64,000 nucleotides of DNA from Ilyonectria destructans (taxonomy: Eukaryota > Ascomycota > Sordariomycetes > Hypocreales > Nectriaceae), in the NCBI GenBank assembly GCA_020740775.1, contig JAHEWK010000009.1, positions 1,736,001 to 1,800,000 of the forward strand, in the 5' to 3' direction. Below are positions 41,157-52,881 of the stretch, piece after piece. The notes under the pieces are model-generated. The model made no database searches and was not told where the DNA came from. It worked only from the letters and a program-made list of their open reading frames with translations. Numbering within the stretch: position 1 is the first letter of the stretch; every line of letters starts with the position of its first letter. The position numbers were made by a program, and so were the translations under genes.

Positions 41157-42422
41157 ATGTCTCGGCGGCCCCACAAGAAGTCCAAAAATGGCTGTCTCGA
41201 ATGCAAGAGGCGGCACATCAAGGTGAGTGAACTTGTCCGTCCTATCTGCGTCCTGGCCTTCGGGACTGACTAGCTCTTGAAGTGTGACGAGCGTCAGCCA
41301 ATATGCGCCAACTGCGGTGCCTCAGAGATGCGATGTTCATATCTGAGCAGAGACTCGCCGTACATAGTCCCAGCTTTCTCCAAAGGCTATTCCCATATCG
41401 CATCATTGAGCATGGTCTCGACTGGTCCCCCAACACCGGCTTCAACATCAGCCTCGACACCACGTCCTGAGCAAAGCATGAGCAACCCCCAAACGCCTGA
41501 CCCGTATAACGTAAACGCCATTCATTTCGAACTGTTCAACAATCTTTTCAGCAAGGAATTTCTCCAGGTCGAGAACTCAGTGCACCCTGATATCATACCA
41601 ATCAGAATCTACACGAAACATGCTCTTACAACACCTTATCTCATGCACCAAATGCTCGCAGTATCAGCCTTGCATCTAAGCACCATGGCCACCGAGTCTC
41701 GTAACTTTTACCGGCAATATGCCACAGGCTTGCAAAACCGTGCTCTAGCCCTTCTCAACGAGAGCAATCCGGTCCTGGAAGTGACCCCGGCGAATTGCAT
41801 TCCCATGTTCCTATTCTCGACATTAGCTGGCGGCCAGCCACTGTGCGACACATTTCATTATCAAAGAGGCGACCTCGACGGCTTCATCGATCAATTCGCA
41901 CATTGCCTGAGTGTTTTTCGGGGTGTGATAGCAGTCATAGACCAATGCCGCGATCTATTGGGCGAGACTGAGCTGGGACACTTTCTTGACACCCAATCAA
42001 TCATGCAACCAACAGGTGAAAGCGGCTCAGAATGCGACATACTCTGGGATCTAGTAAATGCCGCTGATATACCGACGACCACACGAAAGGTATATGGAGA
42101 CTTGGTAGCGTGTCTTCAGCGGGTATTCGATGCGCAACGTGCAGTGGGGGAAAGATTTCGACTGCCCGCGATCCTTGCCTGGCTGATACTCACTTCACCC
42201 GACTACATAGAATTCCTGCGCCAACGGCAGCCGGAAGCCCTTATCATCCTCGCCCACTATGCTGTACTATTACATCGCGGCCGGGATTTGTGGATCATCG
42301 GCGGAGGTGGTCGATTTCTGCTCGAGTCTATTTGCGGAAGCTTAGGCGCCGAGTGGCAGAAATGGTTGACGTTTCCCAAAGCCGCACTTTCAGATAACTT
42401 GGCCGCTGTTGTCGCTTGTTAG
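41157..42422 (+). CDS. Zn2Cys6 transcription factor, Upc2-like (sterol uptake control family)
   Basis: Start at 41157 with the family's signature MSRRPHKKSKNGCLECKRRH. An intron (about 41223-41281) joins HIK to CDERQPICANCGASEMRCSY, giving a full C6 zinc cluster. This N-terminus is that of the fungal Upc2-like subfamily, whose yeast founder senses ergosterol and activates sterol genes. The remainder (about 380 residues) has the C-terminal helical domain of the family (HALTTPYLMHQMLAVSALHL, AILAWLILTSPDYIEFL, ALIILAHYAVLLHRGRDLWI). In yeast Upc2 this domain binds the sterol ligand; conservation here is not enough to claim the same ligand. Intact. It likely acts on itself and on the divergent RTA1 gene, though that is inference. 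Confidence 0.88.
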
Positions 42423-42520
42423 ATGTATTCGGGGATTAAATAGCGATTATGAGTAGGATATAAGTATAAGAGCATGTGGCAGCTAAGAAAAACAGTAGAT
42501 TAATGATATGTGAGGGACTT

Positions 42521-43372
42521 TTAGTCCAGGTGACCCTCCAGCCAGCTAAGAATAAGTTGGACAATCTTGTCCGGGTTCAGATCGTTCAGAAGCTCATGAT
42601 AGCCCCCTTCGACCAGGTGCAGTGTCTTCTTTGATGACACAATCTCTTCAACAAACTTCTTGCTCGTTTCAACAGGCGCCGCGACATCGCTTGTTCCGTG
42701 AATGACCAGCGTTGGTGCGCGCCATTGGCCCAACTCATCCCACATCGTCGTTCCCACGTTCAAAGCAGTGGCAGCAAGCAGAAGTGGCATTCTCCCCTTG
42801 AAGAGTACCTGATCCGCCTCAGCCACTCGTATCTGCTCAGCGTCGCGGAACAGCTTGTCTGTAGGTGTCCTGGGCTTACGTACCTCCACAGTAGGCATCA
42901 GACGCGCCAGCAAGCCAATTGCACCTTGTCCAAGCATCGGCATCGGTAGAGATGGGCTGCAAAGAATAATTCCGTCCACGCGAGACGAGTCCTGGGTGAC
43001 GCTGCCTGCTGTCACGAGGCCACCCAGCGAAAGCCCAAAGAGAAATACCGGTAGCCCTTGCCCGATAGCCTGGTGTCGCAGCTGGATGTGATCCTGCACC
43101 GCTTTCCCAACATGCACCTTGCCACGAGTCCCTGGAGAGCTCCCATGGCCCCAAAGATCCATGGCCCAAACGTCGATTCTTTTCGCATTCAGCTGCCGGA
43201 TGAGCTCGGAATGCGACGACACGTAGCGTTCTGCATATTCTCCAAATCCATGTTGCAGTATGAAGATAGCCAGGGGCGAACCACATGGCCACTTGTGCAC
43301 TGCAGCCCCTGAGGGGAGGGCGGATAGGTGGTGATCATTGAAAGGAGTGGGGGCGTTTGAAGCCATCTCCAA
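42521..43372 (-). CDS. Alpha/beta hydrolase, monoacylglycerol-lipase-like
   Basis: Single-exon gene of 283 codons; Met at 43372 or 43366. Alpha/beta-hydrolase fold of the serine aminopeptidase S33/monoglyceride lipase group. The oxyanion motif is FILQHGFGEYAERY, the nucleophile elbow GLSLGG, the acid Asp in VIHGTSDVAAP, and the catalytic His in EGGYHELLND. The DLWGHGSSPGTRG motif matches the monoacylglycerol lipase subgroup. No signal peptide; probably cytosolic or lipid-droplet associated. The likely substrate is monoacylglycerol or a related lipid ester, by family. Intact, transcribed toward the regulator gene. Confidence 0.88.
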   Translation of the reverse strand: MEMASNAPTPFNDHHLSALPSGAAVHKWPCGSPLAIFILQHGFGEYAERYVSSHSELIRQLNAKRIDVWAMDLWGHGSSPGTRGKVHVGKAVQDHIQLRHQAIGQGLPVFLFGLSLGGLVTAGSVTQDSSRVDGIILCSPSLPMPMLGQGAIGLLARLMPTVEVRKPRTPTDKLFRDAEQIRVAEADQVLFKGRMPLLLAATALNVGTTMWDELGQWRAPTLVIHGTSDVAAPVETSKKFVEEIVSSKKTLHLVEGGYHELLNDLNPDKIVQLILSWLEGHLD

Positions 43373-44263
43373 TAGTTGTAGATGTACAGTTTAAACGGGT
43401 CCCAGGTGTTGCTTCAAGGACAGGTTCGGTGTATGGAAACAGGATATCGTGGATACGGTTGAAAACCGATTGGCCTGACCGTATTTTATTTTTTCCGGAG
43501 ATTAGAGTCAGCTAGAACAAGGGTCTACGTTCAACTTTTGCAATGCGTCAGATGCTTTTAGTAGGATTTCGATGTGGGGCATATGGCCCCCAGCGGAAAC
43601 CGACCATCTCAGGGCAATGTAGAGGATTCAAAGACATTTGTCTGTCAGCAGATGAAAACATATAAAATTTGGTTCGGTATTCTTTGCGAGATCATGATGG
43701 CTGTAGGACTTAAGAGTACACAGAAACTAGCGTGACATCACATCATCGACCAGTTAGTTCATAGGTAATTGAACAGATAATCCAGACCCATTTACCAAAT
43801 CCGAGGAATACACTGTGAGCGCACAGAAACTACATGTACTATTATTTTATTGTAGAATGCTTACCTACATTCAATTGTAAGAATGTTCCTACGCTCCTTG
43901 AGAGCAAAACCGGAGCTGGAGGGTAGCGCCTCTCGCAATTGGAGCCCCTCGACCTCAGGCAGCGGCATCTGTGATCCTTCATCATCCACTTCAAAATCTT
44001 CGAGCCTCGCAGAAGAAAAAGGAGAAGCTTGGAAATAACAGCAAATTGGATTGACAGACGGTCGACTTTCACCTGCAAAGCGCGTTCTACGACCCATGTA
44101 TGTGGCGGGACAGGTTGTAAACCAGCAGAGGTTTATAAGGACTAGCAGCAAACGAGGACTTCAAGATTACTACTTTCCGTTAAAGCAAAATATGTTATAG
44201 GCCCAATAGTAATATACGGGCAGAGATCTGTACAATAAACTTACTTTAATAACTGGCATCCAA
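43373..44263. other. Intergenic region
   Basis: Promoter of the hydrolase and 3' flank of the next gene. A minus-strand frame at 43861-44151 has no recognisable domain. Nothing else seen. Confidence 0.5.
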
Positions 44264-46334
44264 TCAACCCGCCAAAACACTTCGACCTCCATCTGCCGTC
44301 ACTCGTTGCCGAATTCGTACCTTCAATAATCCCTTTCCTAGGTGAAAAATTCCAGTGTAAGGAGACTCTTTAAAAAGTTCGAGGCCGGCATTTGTCGATG
44401 TAGACGGAAGCTTCCCCGTTTCAATTATGGCACCGGGTGCAAACATCAAAGCCTCTCCTCTTCGTAGCTGGACAATTTGCGACAGCAAACCTGTCGACAA
44501 AGAAGTCTCGTCAGTAGATCCAAGATCGAAGCTGCTTGGCTCTCTCTCGCTTAGCCCATTTATCGTGTTACCGCCCCCGTTTCGACCTTTTCCCTCAGCT
44601 TCATATACGGAGACACCAACTAGGTGTTGCTCCAGACTATGTAGCCAATTTGGAGAGCTAAAGCGGTGAACGATGGTGATTGAGCATAGATCGAGAAGGC
44701 GAGGTGATATTGTAGGTTCTTGAGTTGAGATGTAGACGCGGACACCGATATGACGTTGCAGTCGAATAGCCGAGAGCAAGGATTCTGTTAGAGTCTGGCA
44801 TTCAGCTCCGATCGTCATGAACTTGTGTGCTTCGTCAAGGGCGACTACACGGCCGACTGTAGATTCTTGCTCTAGGAAGAGGCTTAAACAAATGTTAAAG
44901 AGTGCGCAAGCCATTTCCGGCGTTACGCAAGGACACGACATGTCGACAATAGTGAGCTGCCCGCGCTGAATGTATTAGTTAGTTTACTAACCCCTAAATA
45001 GGTGCGAGTCCATACACTTACCACAGGTGACCAATTGTTGCCCTTGTAGATAACGTCTCCAGCGGACTTCGTCTTCTTGCTATTATTCTGGCCTGTGACC
45101 GTCTTAGGCTTGATGGGATTGTGGGACCCTGCCTGCTTCTTGGCCATAAAACTTTCTAGGGTCTCTAGGCGCTGCTGCAGAGGAGCTCGTTGCCCATCAG
45201 TGAGGTTCTCATATGCCAAAGCCATCTTAAACGCGCCGTAGTCGAAGCTTGTCCCCAACTGCTGCTGCTGGACTCTCAAGTCGCGCAAGATGCGAGTTAC
45301 CACATGCAGATACAGCGGCATGCCCCCGCCCTGAATGGAACTGACAGCCATTAAATCCAACATGCGCTTGGTGTTTAGGTCTGATTCCTTGATGCGTAAC
45401 TCCTCAACAGCAACATTAGGCAGGCAGGAATAAATTCTCTTGTCACTTGTTAGCTTCGTTTCACATGAGACAAAAATGGTTCGTTAGTGGTGACTCACCT
45501 TGATCTGCTGTACATTGGTCGGCGGGCAGAGAACCCTGACTTTCACACAGTCCTCCGATGACAGGAAGGCAGCTTCACAAGGGAGACCGCCTGCTTCTGA
45601 AACGAAGGTGTCATAGTGAAAGACAAGACCGGTCAGAGGTCGTGGCAGAACAGCTGCCTCAGAAGGAACAAGGCAATTTTCTAAGAGGCAGCTCAGAGTG
45701 TGGCTTTTACCCGATCCTTGACTTCCACATATGAAAACACTTGACGGTGTGGTAACATTGTAAAATATTCGCGGATCAGGCTTGGCCGACGACTCGACGG
45801 GGTCCAAGGATCCTAAGACTGCCTCGCGAATGTCTGCCGCGAAAAGGCCATACTGACTGAATGCTGTCATTCCTTGATCATGGCTTTTCGTGGCCGAAAG
45901 AACGTGGGTTCGGACAGGTTCGGTGAAAATCGGAGTCATGGCGATGTCAACAGCTTCTTCCAAGCCATCCCGGCTTTCTAAGAGCTTCAGGTGGCGCTGG
46001 AAGGTGGCGTCATCCATCGGAGGGGAAGTGGGCTCGAGTTCCAGCTGCTGGAGTGCAGAACTATCACGGACTCCGTTCCTATATCGGCCTGTTCCTCCTC
46101 TGATGTTGGAGCGTTTGACTAGTAGGATTGAAACCAGCTGTTTGGCGACGCAACGTTGATGTACTTATGCCAAAGAGATTGTGGATTTGATGACAGTAGC
46201 CACAGGTCACTCACGTTACGTCTTCTGCCTAGCGAGCGATCAAACGTCACTTGGAGGGCCTCCCGCAGAAGGTGGAGGGCCTCTGGCATAAGGTTTCTCT
46301 TGTGACATACCGGGGCCCTGCCGCGTTTACTCAA
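44264..46334 (-). CDS. HerA/VirD4-like P-loop ATPase
   Basis: Exon 1 (46334-about 46214) starts MSKRGRAPVCHKRNLMPEAL. GT-AG introns (near 46213-46142, 45499-45436 and 45015-44966) lead to a protein of about 620 residues. Walker A is FICGSQGSGKSHTL (near 45720), Walker B RVVALDEAHKFM (near 44840), followed by a sensor-like VRVYISTQEPTISP and IVHRFSSPNWL. This combination (GSGKS, LDEAHKF, STQ) is that of the HerA/FtsK/VirD4 DNA-pumping ATPases. A recurring fungal family with this core exists, but I know of no function for it. The insertion between strands 2 and 3 (QQQQLG and a basic KPKTVTGQNNSKKTKS stretch) is variable. No TM segments, so it is soluble and could act on DNA or large complexes. 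Intact by inspection. Confidence 0.7.
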
Positions 46335-48725
46335 TTAAATAATTTTAATTGGGACTTGTAAATGGGTGTGTCAAGGAGGCTTGCATCACACATCCTGGCC
46401 GTTGAATCTCTATTACTTGACGGCGGCGGTGTGCGGGTGTTGTTGTCATAGCAGCCGTGTTTCGCTGCTCTCCTCTGAATTATTATTGTCTAACTAAGAA
46501 ATTGCATACAGTGGTTCGTCCACATGAACAAGCCGTCCATGCCACGACCGATGACAGAACGGACGGCGTGGAGATGGCCAAGGAGCGTAGGTAGCCTATC
46601 GCAATGGAAACGGGATGAAGCTTCGTCGCTTCGCAGCAATTCAAGGTCAATAACTTGTACAAACTGTTGAGTACACTGCATCAGATTTCTGTAGGTGATG
46701 AGCGATATGTCGTCATTAGGGTTCACAGTGAGTACGAGTCATTCTGACGTAATCGATGAACGGTGGTGCGAGTGACTTGAAGACCCGCCTGCGGCTGAGA
46801 CCGCCTCTATTGCCGGAACTTGTACCTGGCCTAGTACATGAAAATAGATGGCTATGAATCGAGTCATCTTCGTCCTGAAAAAGTGTAAACAGACGTGGGT
46901 TAAGGAGGTAGGAGTTTCTGGCTTCACTGTAATACGCGAGTTAGGCCAGCCGAATGTGTTGCCCATGAATCAAGGTTCCAGACTTTACTGGCACCTTTTG
47001 AATAAAAAGTGTCAGTCAAAAGTAAAATATCGCTATTACCCAGTCGTATCCTACTCACCCAATACCCGGCGGGTTGACCAAGCACACGCTGGCCCCTAAC
47101 CAAGAGACAGAGGGGTCTTTAGCTTCCAGGGACTGATTCATTGCCTATTTGTTGAATTTTGGTCGTTACGTGCCAGAATAAAACCTCAACATCAAGCGCA
47201 TTCGACTTGAGCCAAAGTTCCTGGGGCTCCTAAAATAGCGCCAAATTTCTTACTGGCGTCCCTTTAAAGGTTCGATAACCATTGGCTTCACACTTGAACA
47301 TCCATCCAGTCACTCCCTTCACCATACTCTGAGTCCGGCTTGACGACCACTTGCTGCACTGTCTCCCCTCCTAGCCCTTTGCTTTTTATGTTTAATAGCT
47401 TTTTAGAGCCTAAGGATAGCCACGTTCACATCTGCAATCTAGTTTGTTACTGTCGGGTCTATCGATATGACGCTTTCGTTAGAAATCGACCCTTGCCAAC
47501 AAAAGCCCTAGTTTCGGCTATAGACTCTATTGAATCATTCACTTTGCAACCGCCAATTACTATCCAGTCTAAATATCTTGTTCGACAGCTGCAGATTTCG
47601 TGGAGATTATCATCGTCACATGCCACGGAGGTCCTGATCTGATTATAGTCATCGACTTCCAGTTTCTCCAGCTCTATTTCCTCCCCATAACGTTGATTGG
47701 GATCGGATCTTCGATCATCTGCCTATTCTCGGGTTTGTGATCTATAGCGTGGTTCGGTTTTCATAGCGGCGAACAGTCGAGCTTGGGAATAAGGATGTGC
47801 GAGAACGCGAATAGTAGGTGGGAAAGAAACCATGAACAGCTAGGCGACTGATTGATTGTGATGTGTGTACCCACTGACCTGGGTTGACTGAGTTCAATGG
47901 TAGTATTGGCACTTTTCGGCATTGGCCCTTAGCCTCGTACGACATGTTCGATTGACCCCTCCTGAGCGGAATCACGGTCGGGTTTGCATTATGGATACCA
48001 CGCTTCTTCTTGGACAGTAATCGAGACCTTTGTTCCTATGATTGGATGCCTGATTTCACCAAGTGAGTGGAACTGAGGGATTTTTGACCGATTGTGTGAC
48101 TGCGGAATGTCCAACAGAGGGTTATTGCCGCCTACACTTGGCGCCTATGCATCAACGTATCACGACAGCTGTTGGGAAACCGATCAGTCTGTGGGTGTGG
48201 CATTCACCTGCACTTTGATTCTAATTTTATTCTCAGCTGCAAAATAACCAGTACTGTCTCATTCTCGTTGGGTGAGATTGTACATATGCATTCTCACGGT
48301 GGAGGAATGCCATCTAAGCTGAACCAGTCACATAATGCAGGGGGTTTTTATGACCCGCCGGGCTTCGGGGTGAGATTTTAGAGGTGCATGGAACTTGAGT
48401 AATCCTATTTGCTGAAGAATGAGCACTTTTAAGAAATCAGCGATCTAATCCTGGCCTGGGTATCTGTTAGGGCGAAGGGGTCACACTGCAGCCTCGACTC
48501 ACCCAATCAACTTCATTCCTTGTATTTGTTCACCGCTCGGAAGGAAATGGGTGGCCTCAATAATACGCCACCACCTTCAGCTGAAGAGACAAGATGTGGC
48601 GTGAACGAAGTCAGTTAGATCACACATGCGGCTTGGTCCTTTGGGAACCGATAAAAAGTCCCCGCAACCTCATCGTTTCGATCAAAAACCCAACCTTTCA
48701 TTTCATCATCTCCTCAGCCCCAACT
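46335..48725. other. Intergenic region of 2.4 kb
   Basis: No gene strongly supported. Two minus-strand frames at 46739-46966 (MGNTFGWPNSRITV...) and 46490-46726 (MNPNDDISLITYRN...) could be exons of one small gene, but no convincing splice junction links them. The remainder shows no repeats or domains. The last 100 bases are the promoter of the following gene. Confidence 0.45.
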
Positions 48726-51533
48726 ATGGCAACAGCTGTAGACAACACCACAGGGAGCACCGGCTCAAGCGAATTTGCAGGCGATGAATTCTCGAATAAC
48801 CTCTTCAGTGATCTTGCACCACTTCTCACGCTTTTTGGAGAACAGGTTACAAAACAATTTCTGAGCATGAGTATGGGCTGGGCCGATAATATCCTTTTGG
48901 CTATGGGTCCACTTGGAATCATGACGGTCATTGTGAGCGCCATTCGGGTCGGTGGGGTTAAGAAGCTGAAAGCAATCGTTGGAAGGTTAGTAGAAAAAAT
49001 GAACTCCAAGCGACCCGGATACTAGACTAAAGTGGCGAAGAGCACGAGAAAGTCAGTCTGATGCCGAACAAGAACTGCTTTCATCGACCTCCGAGAACGT
49101 CTGTGAAATGTGGAGTGGTCAACAGATTGTTCGCATGATCGGGGGGTCGGAAGGGATGAAAAACCTCATCATTACTAAAGATGGCGGCGTCTTCGACATA
49201 GCCACGGGATTGGGTGAAAACCTTATCGAATCTCATGAGTTCAACTCTCGCCTCTTACTCCAAGAGACTGCCTATTTGGAAACACTTCGCGACGCAGCAC
49301 CCAACCTCGCCCTGAACGTCCGGAATGCTACGGCTCCATCGTGAGAGTTATGGTGTTGGGCCGCATTCGGGATTCTACTTCAGGCACTTGCACTAGCCTT
49401 CCCAGGCGTCACTACATACTACTGGAAATGGGACAAGGCTGGAGACGCTGTTCCTAATTATGGGTATCCATGCTTCTTCTTGGGCACAGTTGTGCGTTGT
49501 GGCAGGCATGATGGCATGTGGACATGTCATTGAAGGGATTACAACTGAGCATGAATTCGCGGCTACTGAGGCGGGAAAAGACAGGGGTCTACGGATTGTT
49601 AAGATCCAAAAGGCTTGCACTGTCAGCGATCAACATTTCTCCTCTTATGCACTATTTAACGAAAAAGACAATCAGAGCATAAGGACATCAAGACTGAACA
49701 CGAAAGACTACAGGTGAGAATTGATGGAGATTTTGATATTTCGGATACTGACTTGCTGACGCAGTTCCTTGGCTGCCATCTCTACTTCGGTGGCAGTTGT
49801 TGGATTCGTTGTTCAATTCGTCGGACTTCGAGCATTGCATTGGTCGGCAACCATTCTTCAACTTGGTGTGACTCTCATTATGACAGGCGTTCAAGCCTGG
49901 GCCAGAAGAGGTCTGGCTTCGGATCCTGAGACGATGCCAGTAATGGAAAAGCACGAGTTGGCCTGACTGACACTGCACATTGCTTCCGAGAAGCTCAAGC
50001 CTAGCCCTCCGCAAAGTCTGGTAGAATCCGCTACCATCTCCTCGAATACACGACCTACCATAAAGCTTAGTGGAATACCACTGAGGGAGCTGGGTCGCAT
50101 TGACACATCGAGCAAAACTACAAATTGGGCCCTTGATTGGAAAGAAGCGGCTAAGCTCGCCGGTGGCTGTTACCCATACGTCAGAAATCCTGAGTGGTCT
50201 CCGTCGGCCGAAACTGGAAACAAACTCTTCTGGGAACTCATTGTTGGTTATGGCGCTGTCTTTGGTCCAATGGTTGACAACTTGTTGACATCGTCGGAAA
50301 GTCCTCGTGATCCGCTTCAACACCCCATTCCGCACGCCGAGATGTTCACCGTTCAGCAACTATTTGCTCCCATTCAGCCAAAGACCCCTCTAGGAGTTAC
50401 GCTAGAACGAAACCCATCCATTGGAAATGAGGACACCTTGAATACCTTCACAGAGATTGAGAAGCTGCTTTCAGGTAATAGTGATATTACCCAACTCTCG
50501 AAGAACTTGTCTACAATTGTAGAAGGTGTCATGAAAGTCCTTTGTTCGATCGATGCCGTGGTTTGGGAGGAAGATGGAATCCAGATGCCTCAGTTTGACC
50601 CTGAGCGGCCCCCTTCCTACAACCGAGTTGAATATTTAACTTGGGGTTTCAATGTGAAATCAGGCCGGCTTCGGGATTACCACGATCTAGAGGGCACACA
50701 GGAACCCCTGTCCTTCCGTCTCAGGACATTAACTACCGGAGAGGACGGTTATGATGTCAAGGACCCAAATCGCTGGAAACTCGACAATCGAAATTTGATC
50801 AACGCGGTTTTGTCACTGTGGCTCTACACTTTGGCAGTACGGCAGGAATATATTGCCGTAGCGAACGAGGTATACCGGACTACGACCAGAGAGTCTGTGG
50901 TACAGGATCGAACCACCTTTGGGCGCATTGTGGGAAACGAAAGGAACCGCCCGAAATATAGAGATCACGCATCGTTGTTAGAAGAATGGCTTGGGGTAGA
51001 GGTTTTCCCCCGCCATTGTCCTGACGGGCTGCGTGATTTTCGAAGTGACTCAACTTTCAAGGTTGTTCCCTTCTGTTTTTTTGGCATGTTTCTTTCGTCA
51101 CTTTCAGAGTATGTAGGCCCCTCCTTGAGCAATTATAGCATCTGACATCTACAGGCCCGAAGACCGAGAGAGTGATGAGGGAAGCGATTCGTCAGAGACG
51201 GAACTTTTTATTCCATTACCATCTGACTCTGGTCTGCCTCTTCAATGTGCTCAGGAGTTGTTCTCGCTCTTTATCCTCGCTATTGCCTCAAATATCGAGA
51301 AGGTTCTGGGTACCACAACTTATGAGCGGGAAGGGGCGGATTTAGATCGTGAGATGTCACGAAAGGTTAGGAGATGGGACAACTCTGTTTTCAGCATGAT
51401 TGCCAACGAAGTTGTGAACGGAGGCTTGGCCCGTGATGTGGCTGAAGCTTATACACTGATAGTACCGGCTTTTGCTAGATACGGAATTTTGCCAAGCCTG
51501 GAAGACTTGCCGCTGGATACTGAAGAATTGTGA
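48726..51533 (+). pseudogene. Uncharacterised fungal multi-TM family protein with two stops and a frameshift
   Basis: From MATAVDNTTGSTGSSEF the sequence matches a fungal family with the core APLLTLFGEQVTKQFLSMSM and ADNILLAMGPLGIMTVIVSA. A GT-AG intron (about 48987-49043) restores VGRARESQSDAEQEL and the frame runs to a TGA at 49342-49344. It stays in phase beyond it (ELWCWAAFGILLQALALAFP, then PNYGYPCFFLG). Near 49490 it changes phase to CVVAGMMACGHVIEGITTE. After a further intron, SLAAISTSVAVVG leads to a second in-frame TGA at 49964-49966 (HELA, then LTLHIASEKLK). The rest, to 51533 with one more intron (51109-51154), is clean. At least four TM segments lie in the first half; the second half is soluble. 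Function unknown. Two stops and a frameshift support a recent pseudogene; assembly error is the alternative. Confidence 0.7.
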
Positions 51534-51920
51534 CGCTTCATAGTTGAGATCTAGGGATAAAAACTCTGGGCATCCAGTGAGCGAATAGGCTTAGAGTCTG
51601 AGTGTAATAGATGAAAAAAACGTCGGTTGTGAGAACTTGCATTTTGATACATAAAGTTCCTGGATAAATCTTGACCAAATTCTCGGACTCCCCCATCAGC
51701 TCCTCAGCTATTAAAATAACATAGTCACATAAATCTACCATTTACTATTACTATATGTAGCCTACAGTCTGTAATGTTGATCCTATTGTTGGTGTTTCTT
51801 TTTTACTGTTGAGCTTCTAGTCCCCCCTCTGGGTATGTGTGTACTAGGGCCCCCTAACCACTTGATAACAGCTCTCCATCAATAACAGCACGCGTTCAGA
51901 CAGCGCAATTGCCCACTCGT
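51534..51920. other. Intergenic region
   Basis: 3' flanks of two convergent units. No gene or repeat seen. Confidence 0.5.
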
Positions 51921-52345
51921 CTACTTCGCGTACATGTCTTCATTGGTGGGTGGAGTGTATTTGGCCTGGATGGGAATGTCAGCCAGCGCAGTAATTCGGA
52001 TAAAGTGACGGCGGTACTCCATGTTGTCCAGAGTCGCGGAGTGAATGCATACGTGCTATGAAAATGATTAATAGTTACTCCAAGCCTGTCATAAATGAAC
52101 TGCAACTCACTTGGTCCCAGACACATGCATCGCCCTCGTTCCACTTCTACCTCCTCACCATGTCCAACTCCTTTTTCATGGGGATATCTCGGAAGATCTG
52201 CTTCACCATGTCGTCGCTGGCAAAGGAAAATGATACCCTTCTTGGCGGTAAGCAGGGTGAGCTGGTCTTGGCCGGCCTTACTAAGTGTAGCTAGATCGAG
52301 ATCGGTGACCCGGACCCTGATGTAGGGGGTGATCTATTTGGTGGT
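51921..52345 (-). pseudogene. TauD-type alpha-ketoglutarate dioxygenase remnant
   Basis: On the minus strand, 52345-52270 reads TPYIRVRVTDLDLATLSKAG and on through LTAKKGIIFLCQRR, matching a segment near the N-terminal third of fungal taurine/sulfonate dioxygenases. It then jumps, with a phase change, to FRDIPMKKELDMVRR, an in-frame TAG, and WNEGDACVWDQ. After an intron (about 52115-52057) comes HVCIHSATLDNMEYRRHF, which carries the distal iron-binding His and the Arg for the 2-oxoglutarate carboxylate, ending at MYAK. The middle of the enzyme, including the HxD iron ligands, is deleted. This is a clear gene relic. Confidence 0.75.
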
Positions 52346-52881
52346 ATTTCATGTCAGTAGTGATGATTAGGGCATAATGGAGCTATAGAACTCGAGCCAG
52401 TTGTGTATGTATCCCTAGAATACTAGCGGCGGAAAATCGTCGGCCTATCCTAGAGGTTAGGATAGAGTAGGGAGGATAGTTGGACGTTCCATAATCATAT
52501 GGATCATGGCGTTTAGTTGAGCGTAGCTAACACTCTGGCAATGCGATACGGGACTGTAGTTGCCACATTTACGACGCCCATCTTCTGGATCCAGGGCATC
52601 TTGTTTTCGATCCGTTGTTATGCCCTGGTTTTCCTTTATGTCTTTAGTGACAGCTATAACGGTCCCAGACCTGGGGTTCACAGGGAGGCGGCCCTTCGAC
52701 GCGGACAAGCCCCTAGACAAGAGGCTAGGGTGTGTATGATGCGAGGCATAGACTATCATCAGAGATACAATTACAAGAAAGGTGGTTGGTGTAAGAATAT
52801 TAGAAATGAGATTGTAATGTGACAGCAATATTCTCGAAAGCAAGGATACTAAGTTCAAACTCAATAAACCAGCGGCTCAGT
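52346..52881. other. Intergenic region
   Basis: Upstream of the TauD relic and downstream of the AAA+ gene. Overlapping frames of about 100-135 codons on both strands lack any recognisable domain. Confidence 0.5.

Noticed and set aside
46490..46966. Two adjacent minus-strand frames as one small gene
   Set aside because: Both look mildly protein-like, but no splice junction joins them in frame and no family is recognised.
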